The notes beneath the pieces are model-generated. The model was not told the DNA's origin. It ran no database searches and was given only the letters and a program-made list of their open reading frames with translations. A DNA stretch of 64,000 nt from Dugong dugon (Eukaryota; Chordata; Mammalia; Sirenia; Dugongidae), in contig CM057472.1 of assembly GCA_030035585.1 (NCBI GenBank), positions 94,733,601 through 94,797,600 of the forward strand. The letters are read 5' to 3'. The translations under genes were made by a program, and so were the position numbers. Positions 10,480 through 18,213 of this stretch are shown one piece after another. How positions within the stretch are numbered: position 1 is the first letter of the stretch; each line of letters starts with the position of its first letter.

Positions 10480-11860
10480 ACAGAACAAAAAAAAAAAAAA
10501 AACAACGAAGAAAGAAATGCATTCAGGGATCCCTCTGCACGTCTGTGGAAGGCGAAGGGGAGTCTCTCTGGCACACAGCTCCGCCTGGCCAGAAAGGGCT
10601 CCCAACTCAAGAAAAGGAAAAGAAAAGAAGCAAACAATTCAAAATGAACAAAAGAACAAAAGCCCCGGGATCCCACCAGCACGGTAGCCCAGACTGGGAA
10701 GCAGCTCCACACTCGAATGGAGCTCCACAGCCCCTCGGGAAAAAGAAAAGATGGCTCACAGAGCCAGGCACTTGAGTGAAAGGAGGGGGAGGTGGCGAGA
10801 GGCAAGCAAGAAATCCAAAGAAGCAGGAAAAAAAAGCAACACCAGCAGCCAATAAATGGCACTCAGAGACCTAGCCAGTGCGGGCTGGTGTTTCTGGAAA
10901 AGAGACTGTGTCTGTGGGAAGCAGAGGAGGCCGAGTGTGAGTGAAGAAGGGTGGAGAGTGGGAAAGCGTATATCACAAATTGCTGGCGCTCTGGAGCCCC
11001 TCAGGAAGGAGCAAAGATGGTGCACGGAGCTAGGCACCCGAGTGAAAGGAGGGGGAGGCGACGAGAGGCAAGCGAGAAAAGAAAAGAAGCAGGAAAAAAA
11101 AAAGCAACACTAACAGACAACAAATGGCACCCAGAGAGCCGCCCACCCGGGTGTGCAGAATCCTAGCAGCCGGCGCCTCCTGGTCAAGAGACCGTGGCTG
11201 CTGGAAGCAGAGGAACAAAAGAACAAAAGCCCTGGGATCCCACCAGCGCGGCAGCCCAGACTGGGAAGGAGCTACACACTCGAATGGAGCCCTGCAGCCC
11301 CGCAGGAAAGAGCAAAGATGGCGCTCGGACTCAGGCACTCGAGCAAAAAGAGGGGGAGGTGGCGAGAGGCAAGCGAGAAACCAAAAGAAGCAGAAAAAAA
11401 AAAGCAACACCAGCAGCCAACAAATGGCACCCAGAGAGCCGCCCGCTTGGGTGTGTGGAATCCAAGCAGCCAGCGACTCCCAGTCAAGAGACCGTGGCTG
11501 CGGGAAGCAGAGGAACAAACAAACAAAAGCCCCGGGATCCCACCAGCGTGGCAGCCCAGACCAGGAAGCAGCTGCACACTCGAATGGAGCCCTGCAGGAA
11601 AGAGCAAAGACGGCGCTCGGAGCCAGGCACCCGAGCAAAAGGAGGGGGAGGCAGCGAGAAGCAAGCGAGAAACCAAAAGAAGCAGGGAAAGAAAAAAAAA
11701 GCAACACTAGCAGCGAACAAATGGCACCCAGAGAGCCGCCCACTTGGGCGTGCAGAATCCAAGCAGCTGGCGCCTCCCAGTCAAGAGACTGCGGCCACGG
11801 GAAGCAGAGGAGCCTGAGCCCGGACGAAGAGGGGTGGGGGTAGGGAAAGCACACACTGCA
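10480..11860 (-). repeat. Tandem ~300-bp monomers in L1#1 5' UTR
   Basis: The anchor 'gcaacac(c/t)a' starts at 10836, 11104, 11404 and 11701, giving unit lengths of 268, 300 and 297 bp. Each unit also has a 'gccccgggatcccaccag'-like block, a 'cactcgaatggag' block, a 'gcaaagatggcgctcgg' block and an A-rich tail. A partial, more diverged unit precedes 10836. Monomeric 5' UTR arrays are known from rodent L1s. The 300- and 297-bp lengths are multiples of three, which keeps reading frames in register. Confidence 0.9.
11124..11843 (+). other. Antisense open frame across the L1 monomers
   Basis: A 239-codon open frame runs antisense to L1#1 over the monomer array. It repeats a ~99-residue unit starting MAPREPP at residues 1, about 101 and about 200, rich in Arg, Gln, Glu and Lys. 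Two other plus-strand frames (11153-11710 and 11194-11817) and a minus-strand frame (11030-11854) are open over the same stretch. This points to purine bias and stop-poor composition rather than coding. Antisense ORFs in L1 5' UTRs exist in primates (ORF0), so it is recorded, with low belief in a protein. Confidence 0.3.
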
Positions 11861-12162
11861 AATTACCAGCTGTTTTGTCTCCCACTGGATACTCCGTGAG
11901 GCTGCTTTCTCGTACCCCCGTTTGCTGGTCTCCGATAGGAGTCCAAGATGGTGGATCCGTGCTGCGTTAGCTGGTAGGGGACCTCTGCATGAATCTCTCC
12001 TGGCTCTCCATTCTCTGTCAGTATTCTCACTCCATTTGGTGCTCGGCTGAGTTCTTTATCTCTTCATTTGATGTTCTAGGGTTTCAGGATTGTTGATTCT
12101 CTGTTTGGCTTAGTTTTTCTGATCTTTGCTGTGGAGGGACGGCGTGGTGCTTCTGCCTAGAG

Positions 12163-12171
12163 CGCCATCTT
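12163..12171 (-). promoter_or_regulatory. YY1-type motif at L1#1 5' end
   Basis: The plus strand reads 'cgccatctt', giving AAGATGGCG on the L1 sense strand about 10 nt from the 5' end. It matches the YY1 consensus AAnATGGCG. In human L1 a YY1 site at the same position directs the transcription start; the same role is inferred here. Confidence 0.7.
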
Positions 12172-12360
12172 GCCGGAACCTCAAACTCCTTATTTTATAA
12201 AAATATGAAATAGACTTTGATACCATGAAATGATTTGCTAATTCCTCTCTACTTTTCTCTTCTTTATTTTCCCCCAGCATAAAAACATGGGCTGAGGAAA
12301 TATTAACAATATCTGGGTCGTAGATGTGTAATAAATGAATTTAAAAATCTATATATGTAG

Positions 12361-12747
12361 GACCACAACTTGTCTGTCAGTTTGTCATATTGTGGTAGCT
12401 TATGTGTTATTGTGATGCTAGAAGCTATGCCACCAGTATTTCAGATACCAGCAAGGTCACCCATGGTGAACAGGTTTCAGTACAGATTCTAGACTAGGAC
12501 AGACTAGGAAGAAAGGCCTGACAATTTACTTCTGAAAATTAACCAATGAAAAGCCTGTGGATCATAATAGCATACTGTCTGATATAGTGCTATAGGATCA
12601 GCCCCCTAGGTTGGAAGGTACTACGTAATGGCTACAACAATGGACTCAAACACGCCAATGATTATGAATACCGTGCAGGACTGGACATTGCTTTGTTACA
12701 TTGTACACAAGGTTGCCATGGGTTGGAGCTGACTTGATGATGATTAA
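12361..12747 (+). mobile_element. Two-ended, internally deleted RTE derivative
   Basis: About 260 bp at the left ('tgtcagtttgtcatattgtg', 'ggtgaacaggtttcag', 'tactgtctgatatagtgct') match the 5' region of the plus-strand RTE at 37843-38105. At about 12626 the sequence jumps to the RTE 3' end ('ggctacaacaatggactcaa', then 'acattgtacacaaggttgcc' and the 'gatgattaacaa' tail), matching about 40930-41060. All coding sequence between is missing. The copy is about 390 bp, non-coding, and would depend on an RTE reverse transcriptase. Confidence 0.85.
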
Positions 12748-12934
12748 CAATACATGTGTGTAGAATTTACATTTCGTTTCAAATTTCAGTTGAGTCAGAG
12801 CACTACTGTGGCCCAGAGAGGAGGGCCTTGTAACCTGCTTTTGCGTGAATTCAGTGCTTCTCTGTATCCATGAGTTCGTAGGGGTAATGGAGCACCAGAG
12901 GGCTTGGCACCACCTAGTTGTTTGAGTGTCATTG

Positions 12935-13122
12935 TTGTTGTTAGTTGCCATCGAGTCGATTCCATGTGTGCAGAGCAGAACTGTACTCCATAGGGTTTTC
13001 AACGCTGTGGTCTTTTGGAAGCAGATCACTAGGCCTGTCTTCCAAGGCACCTCTGTTTGGGTTTAAGCTTCCAATCTCTCAGCTAGTAATTGGGCACTTA
13101 ACCATTTGCATCCCAAAGAGAA
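12935..13122 (-). mobile_element. AfroSINE, 'ccatgtgtgcagag' tail variant, minus
   Basis: It begins with 'gttgttgttagttgccatcg' and continues with 'ccatgtgtgcagagcagaac' and 'gaagcagatcactaggcctg', ending in the reverse complement of the tRNA-like head ('aattgggcacttaaccattt'). The first tail segment is shared with the RTE 3' end. Confidence 0.85.
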
Positions 13123-13190
13123 AAAGATGAGGCTATAAGCAGGGTGATAAATAGCTTAGGTGGCAAATACATGCTCCTTTCTCTCTCACC

Positions 13191-13354
13191 AGGAGCCCTG
13201 GTGGCACAGTGGTTAAGAACTTGGCTGCTAACCAAAAGGTCAGCAGTTTGAATCCATCTGTTTCACCTTGGAAACCCTATGGGGCATTTCTTCTCTGTCC
13301 AATGGAGTCAGTATGAGTCGGAATTGACTTGATGGCAACGGGTTTGTTTTTTTT
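13191..13354 (+). mobile_element. AfroSINE, plus strand
   Basis: A head 'ggagccctggtggcacagtg' is followed by 'gttaag', a B-box-like 'cagtttgaatcc', the 'accttggaaaccctatgggg' block and the tail 'gacttgatggcaacgggttt'. It is flanked by similar 'ctctctcacc' (13181-13190) and 'ctcctctcacc' (13355-13365), a likely TSD. Confidence 0.92.
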
Positions 13355-13494
13355 CTCCTCTCACCACCTGAATCAGAGGTGACATCCCTGCTCCTTCCTT
13401 TCACCGTTTGTCTGCCAGTGCCAGGGAGAGGCAGCATCCATCTGAAGCGAGACAGACACAAGTGGGAATGTTGTCCTAACCACTGAATGAATGA

Positions 13495-13640
13495 CAACGA
13501 ATAAGTTGCTTAATGTCTCTGAGCTTCATTAACTCATCACTTGCAAGCTTGCTGGTAGGTTTTTTTGTTTTTTTTAAAAAAGTTTGTAAAAGTCCCAGTG
13601 TAATTCTTAGTACATAGCAGGTATTCAGCAGACAATTTTT
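13495..13640 (+). mobile_element. MIR fragment
   Basis: The text 'gttgcttaatgtctctgagc' then 'cttagtacatagcaggtatt' matches the sense-strand MIR core and 3' end. The middle is disrupted by a T-run. Confidence 0.5.
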
Positions 13641-13680
13641 ACTATGATTATCATAGTAAAAATAGTAAAATAATAAAAAT

Positions 13681-13945
13681 AGGAGCCCTAGTGGCACAGT
13701 GGTTAAAGCACTAGATTGCTAACCAAAAGGCCGGTGGTTCGAACCTACCAGCTGCATGAGAGAAAGATGTGGCAGTCTCTGGTGGTGCAGTGGTTAAGCG
13801 CTCGGCTACTAAACAAGAGGTCAGCAGTTCAAATCCACTAGGCACTCCTTGGAAACCCTATGGGCGGCTCTACTCTGTCGTATAGGGTCGCTATGAGTCA
13901 AACTGACTCCACAGCAGTAATTTTTTGTTTGTTTGTTTTTTAAAT
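13681..13945 (+). mobile_element. AfroSINE with two heads (fused or nested)
   Basis: A first head (13681-13776, with 'ggccggtggttcgaacc' and 'gagaaagatgtggcagtct') stops abruptly. It is followed directly by a second head starting 'ctggtggtgcagtggttaag', which then continues to a full tail ('cgctatgagtcaaactgact'). The element thus carries two sets of pol III A/B boxes and one tail. Confidence 0.85.
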
Positions 13946-13955
13946 GGGGCAATTT

Positions 13956-14117
13956 GGAGCCCTGGTGGTGCAATGGTTAAGAGCTATGACTGCTAACCAA
14001 AAGGCTGGCAGTTCGAATCCACCAGCAGCTCCTTGGAAATCCTATGGGGCAATTCTACTCTGTCCTAAAGGATTGCTATGAGTCGGAATCGATTCGATGG
14101 CAGTGGGTTTGGTTTAC
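13956..14117 (+). mobile_element. AfroSINE, plus strand
   Basis: Complete head ('ggagccctggtggtgcaatg'), B box 'gcagttcgaatcc', and tail 'cgattcgatggcagtgggtt'. It is the third SINE unit in about 930 bp, all in the same orientation. Confidence 0.92.
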
Positions 14118-14170
14118 CAACATATTTCTTTTGAGAAAATCTCTAATGGTGACTTAGTACTTGCTCAAAG

Positions 14171-14221
<51 letters not shown>
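14171..14221. repeat. (AT)n microsatellite
   Basis: An uninterrupted 'at' dinucleotide run of about 50 bp. It is immediately followed by an RTE 3' fragment, and more alternating AT/GT sequence follows that fragment. Confidence 0.97.
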
Positions 14222-14223
<2 letters not shown>

Positions 14224-14482
14224 ACAGGCAAGACTTCGTCTCACATACTTTGGCTATGTTATCAGGAGGGATTAGTCCCTAGAGAAGGACTTGTGCTTGA
14301 TAAAGTAGAGGGTCAGCAAAAAAAGAGACCCTCAATGAGATGGATTGACACAGTGGCTGCAACAGTGGGCTCAAGCCTAACAACCATCATAAGGATGGCG
14401 CAGGACCAGGCAGTGTTTTGTTCTGTTGTACATAGGTTCCCTATGGGTCAGAACTGACTCGATGACACCTAACAACAACAAA
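14222..14482 (+). mobile_element. 5'-truncated RTE 3' end inside a microsatellite
   Basis: It starts in the C-terminal RTE coding region ('caagacttcgtctcacatac', matching about 40805) and ends with 'acctaacaacaacaa'. Microsatellite DNA lies on both sides ((AT)n on the left, ATATAT(GT)n on the right), which suggests insertion into an existing array. It is about 260 bp long and not coding. Confidence 0.9.
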
Positions 14483-14535
14483 TATATATGTGTGTGTGTG
14501 TGTGTGTATGCATATATATATATACATACATACGA
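14483..14535. repeat. Mixed (AT)/(GT) microsatellite
   Basis: 'atatatatgtgtgtgtgtg' followed by more 'ata' and 'catac' units. It is the right-hand partner of the array at 14171-14221. Confidence 0.9.
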
Positions 14536-15017
14536 ATACACAATGAGCATTCAGTTTTCTACTTTGAAAAATTAATGAAACATATTCTCTGGGTGTTCTC
14601 TGCCAATACTATGATAAACTCAAGTTTACATGGTTGGATCCATCAGAGCCAAAATGTGCAAACCTGAGTATTTAAATTTCAACCTTTCTTTCTTTTTTTT
14701 AACCATAGCATCATAGACGCTCAGAATTTAAGAATTTGCCTGACTCTTTATGCATCAGGTGCTCCCCGTGACTTATTTTTCATAATCAGAAGCCTGCTGT
14801 GTGATGAGACACAGAGCAAGGCAGCAAACGCTGCAGCCACATGATTCCACAGAGAACCAAATAGGTCCAAACGGCTTGCACCTGACCATGAAATCAGCTC
14901 TAGCCTGCTGAGATTTTCCAATCACCGTAATCAAAGTGATCACTGTAGTCAAACCTGATCACTGTGGTCAAAATGAGTCAAATTCCCCTGTCCAACACCC
15001 CTGAGTTATGACAGCTC
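14536..15017. other. Unique DNA, no gene seen
   Basis: No repeat recognised. A short imperfect internal repeat of 'gatcactgtagtcaaa' lies near 14938-14972. Confidence 0.4.
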
Positions 15018-15434
15018 TGTAGATTAAATTGTGTGTCCCAAAAAGATGTGTCGAAGCCCTAATCCCCATGAATGTGACATTATCTGGATATAGGGCCTCT
15101 GAAGATTTTTAAGTTAAGTGAATATGAAATGATATTGGAATAAGGTGGGTTCTAATCCCATCTGAGTGGACTCCTGTAACAGAGGAGGAGAGAGACAGAG
15201 GGAAGATGGCCAGGTAATGATGGAGTTATGCTGCAGCTACAAACCAAGGAATCCCGGGGGCTACCAGAAGATAAGTGATTTAAGAAAGGTTCTTTCCCTA
15301 GAGCCTTTCAGAGAGAACACGGCCTTGCTGACACAGTGAATTCAGCCTCCACAACTCCGAGACAGTAAATTACTGTTTCTCTAAGTCACCCAGTTTGTGA
15401 TATTTTGTCAGAGCAGCCATAGGAAACCTATACA
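15018..15434 (+). mobile_element. Solo LTR-like element, MaLR/ERVL type
   Basis: It opens with 'gattaaattgtgtgtccc' and 'gaagccctaatccccatg', as MLT1/MST-type LTRs do. It ends with 'aagtcacccagtttgtgata', then 'ttttgtcagagcagcc' and 'acctatacaga', the characteristic LTR 3' end. No internal retroviral genes adjoin it, so it is a solo LTR or fragment. Subfamily is not determined. Confidence 0.7.
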
Positions 15435-15436
15435 GA

Positions 15437-16440
15437 CAGCAAACATGCATCGTGAAGTTTTGTGTTCTTTATTCCTCTGGCATGTTAAGGTAAAGCCAGA
15501 TGCCTTTCATGTGATTGCTTTGTTTTTCCTGAATAGGGATATGGGATTCAGTCCCAGAAACCGTAGACTAGAACCTGGGCATGGGGAGATGATACCATCC
15601 ACAGAGAGGAAGGTCCTTGAGTTCACTGTTAGTTCTCCCCTACGTGCACCTTGAAATCTGCCAATATCACTCCTAGCTGTAATCTATGCACGTCTTCAAC
15701 TTGGCTCATCCCCCATCTCTGTCACCGACAGATCCTGAAAGGACTCTGCCAGTCATTCTGAAATCTGGCCATTTGCCTTCTCATGACAAAAGTGAGAGGT
15801 ATCTCTTTTCCATGATCCAGCCAATTCTTAACATGCTTTCTGAGCGTGGCAGGAAACAGATGACACCATCTAACACAGGTGGTTCTCTTGGTTTAATATA
15901 AACCACTAAGTACTGGACAAATCCCAAAAGATCTATTTATAGCAGTCATCAAATGGTCATGCATTTAACTGAGAAAGAAAACAGATTACAGTTTACTGAA
16001 CACTCTTGATATGAAGGTTTTGTAGACTTTTTTCTGTCACCAGCAATATCCAACAAAGTCTCTGCCTTCTTTTGTTCCCTCATATAGCTTTTACTCACAC
16101 GAGTAGGATTTTTCACTTTTTTTACTTCCCCCCCACCCCCACCCACCTTGGCAGAAGGAAGAGTTTTTATATCCAGTGTACCAAGGCTTCAGCTCTGGTT
16201 TGTCATCTGGTGATGGTATCGTGACATTTTTTTAAAGAGAAAATTGCACTGGTGCCCACAGGCCATAGAAATGTCAAAACTACTAAAAAGTTTGAGCCTC
16301 CTGATCATTTGGAAAAGCTCTCTGAAAATTCCATGGAAGTAACAAAAGAGCGGGAGAGGGAGAGAAGGGAGGCAGAATGGAAAAAAAGTAATAGCAGTAT
16401 TCATTCCCCCAAACTGATGTAGCGATCGGCTTTGCAATTA
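15437..16440. other. Unique DNA, no gene seen
   Basis: No repeat recognised apart from a C-rich run near 16128-16145. Short open frames here show no domain. Confidence 0.4.
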
Positions 16441-16960
16441 CCAAGATCCATTTCACTGGACTTTATAACTGGAAATGAAATGAGTGAGAAATGAGAATCT
16501 CAATGAAGGCTCAGGTCCCCACCCATTGCGTTATCATCACATTCCACCAATTTCAACATTCACTCACCAGCTTTGCAATTTGCAGCTTATTTTCTCACAG
16601 CTCGCCAAGCGGTTCACATTCGTTTCCATTACTGCCATTTAACAGGCAGACAAGGAGAAATATGGTTTTAGATTTGATAGGCTCGGCATTTTTTTGTCTA
16701 GTTGAGTTTGTTTTGCCACTTAAAACAAATGTCTCTGGAGTGCCATTTAATTTAGCATGTCAAACTGCCTCCCTCGAAGGCGATTTGAAGATGCTTTATA
16801 TATGCGATAGGCACGAGAAAATGAACAGCATGTGGAGGGATGCTAATCGAGAAACAAGGAAAATGCAAGCAAGGCTGCCTATCAGCTCCAGTGATATTTC
16901 CATTGTCGTTAAATGAACAAAACTGTATTTCGGAATTGAAATAAACTGAGCAGAAGGGAC
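16441..16960. promoter_or_regulatory. Candidate conserved noncoding block
   Basis: About 500 bp free of any visible repeat, with more intact CpGs than its AT-rich surroundings (for example in 'cctccctcgaaggcgattt' and 'tatgcgataggcacgag'). It has homeodomain-type cores ('catttaatttagcatg'). A 141-codon frame at 16491-16916 is open but lacks a recognisable domain. This is inferred only from texture; conservation was not tested. Confidence 0.3.
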
Positions 16961-17620
16961 AAGGTATTTCAAAATTATGAACTACAAAAGACATTTCTCA
17001 TTTACTGCTCCTTCTTTCTGTTTTTCTTTTTATTGTTTTTAACTATACCTTGGTAGCAGCAGCTCAATATATGTCAAGGAGCCCAAATGTGCAGACTTTC
17101 CAGAAAGTTCCTAGTTTTGGAACTCCCATGGTTTAGACAACACAATGAGCACGTCTGACACAGTGCCCCCCACTTAATAAATATTCTTTAAAAATGAAAT
17201 CTTCATGGACTTTCTGAAAAGCAATGGGATTTAATATAGGTGAATAATTTTTAATCACCGATTCAAAAAAAAAAAAAAAAACTATTGAAAAGAAAAGTTT
17301 TGTTTTTGTTTTTTGTAGTTTAATTGGGAGCAAAACCTATCCTAAATTGATGTGAGGCTAGTTATAGTTTTTTGGGTTTTTTTTTTTTTAATCTCATTTA
17401 ATTATAATGTTTGTCTATTTTGCTGCAGAAATATTAGTCTGTTTGATTATGTGGTGCTACCCCCAGACCCTGCTGAATCTAATATTTGCATATGCACTGA
17501 ATTACTTTTCTAAAATTCAAAATACTCTAAATTTTGAAGAGATCTTGTCCCAAGAGATTCTGAAAGGGCCTGTGAACCTGCATTGATAAAGACATGTAAC
17601 ATGGTGCAATGCCGTTTTAG
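16961..17620. other. Unique AT-rich DNA with A/T runs
   Basis: Contains an A-run at about 17264-17280 and a T-run near 17380-17390. No gene or clear repeat family. Confidence 0.4.
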
Positions 17621-17621
17621 T

Positions 17622-17788
17622 TTCTCTAGGGCTTGGCGTAGTGGTTAAGTGCTCTGGCTGCTAACCAAAAGGTCAGCAGTTAGAATCCTCCAGGCACTCC
17701 TTGGAAACTGTATGGGGCAGTTCTCCTTTGTCCTATAGGGTCACTATGGGCTGGAATTGACTTGATGGCAACGGGTTTGGTTTTTTTC
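17622..17788 (+). mobile_element. AfroSINE, plus strand
   Basis: Head 'gtagtggttaagtgctctgg', B-box region 'cagcagttagaatcc' (degenerate), and tail 'cttgatggcaacgggtttgg'. The first few head bases are diverged. Confidence 0.9.
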
Positions 17789-17809
17789 TTGGTTTGTGGC
17801 TTTCCTATA

Positions 17810-17965
17810 TATTACCCTACTTGTACCTCACCAAAGATTTCTGCAGAGGGTGTTATTCCCACTTAATAAGTAAGAACTTTGAGGCTCAAATAGGTTAATT
17901 GACTTGCTCAAATGTGATGAAGTCTCAGAACTAAGAAGATAGATTATATGTCTTTTGGTTCCAAA
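17810..17965 (-). mobile_element. MIR fragment, minus strand
   Basis: The order 'ttattcccacttaataagta', 'aactttgaggctcaaatagg' and 'ttgacttgctcaaatgtgat' is the reverse complement of the MIR core. Confidence 0.65.
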
Positions 17966-18004
17966 TCCCAGTGGATAGTAAAAAACAGAAAATAAAAATA
18001 AAGA

Positions 18005-18212
18005 AAACTCATTGCCATTGAGTCAATTTTGGCTCATGGCAACCCCATGTGTGCCAGGGTAGAACTGTGTTCCGTAGGATTTTCATTGGCTGAGTTTTCA
18101 GAAGAATATTGCCAGGCTTATCTTTTGAGGTGTCTCTGGGTGGGCTCAAACCTCCAAAGTGTCTGTTAGTAGCTGAGTGGGTTAACTCTTTTCACCACCC
18201 AGAGACTCCACT
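18005..18212 (-). mobile_element. AfroSINE, 'ccatgtgtgccag' variant, minus
   Basis: It reads 'cattgccattgagtcaattt', 'ggcaaccccatgtgtgccag', 'aggtgtctctgggtgggctc' and ends in 'caccacccagagactcc', the reversed head. It is the same subfamily as the copies at 12935 and 45447. Confidence 0.85.
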
Positions 18213-18213
18213 A

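Larger units (their letters stand above)
3232..12180 (-). mobile_element. Full-length L1 LINE (L1#1), minus strand
   Basis: This is a complete 8.95-kb L1. In sense order (right to left): 5' UTR 12180-9623, ORF1 9622-8628, a long inter-ORF gap, ORF2 8204-4418, 3' UTR and a poly-A tail seen as the T-run at 3232-3236. A target-site duplication flanks it: 'tcaaactcattatttt' at 3216-3231 and 'tcaaactccttatttt' at 12181-12196, 16 bp with one mismatch. The 5' end is therefore intact. The unusual length comes from the 2.56-kb repeat-built 5' UTR and the 1.2-kb 3' UTR. Both ORFs have stops and frameshifts, so the copy is inactive. It is the same family as L1#2 at 46171-54506. Confidence 0.96.
9623..12180 (-). 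promoter_or_regulatory. L1#1 5' UTR / internal promoter region
   Basis: This is 2.56 kb, GC- and CpG-richer than the flanks, running from the L1 5' end to the ORF1 start. It is purine-rich on the plus strand, with A-tracts and ~300-bp tandem units (separate entry). By analogy with other L1s it should hold the internal RNA polymerase II promoter. The first bases on the sense strand, GGTTCCGGCAAGATGGCGCT, contain a YY1-type motif. L1#2's 5' UTR is about 1.92 kb because it has fewer units. Confidence 0.85.

Noticed and set aside
10293..10862. Minus-strand 189-codon frame rich in Phe, Leu and Ser
   Set aside because: It lies in the purine-rich L1 5' UTR. The composition (A-tracts read as poly-Phe) explains it; no domain or start context stands out.
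13681..14117. SINE cluster as a CRISPR-like array
   Set aside because: Units are diverged AfroSINEs with tRNA-like heads and tails; there are no short direct repeats with unique spacers.
14097..14282. Frames with a long Ile-Tyr repeat
   Set aside because: Direct translation of the (AT)n microsatellite.
16491..16916. 141-codon plus-strand frame in a unique block
   Set aside because: No domain, no splice context and no homologous copy visible. It is kept only as part of a possible noncoding element.
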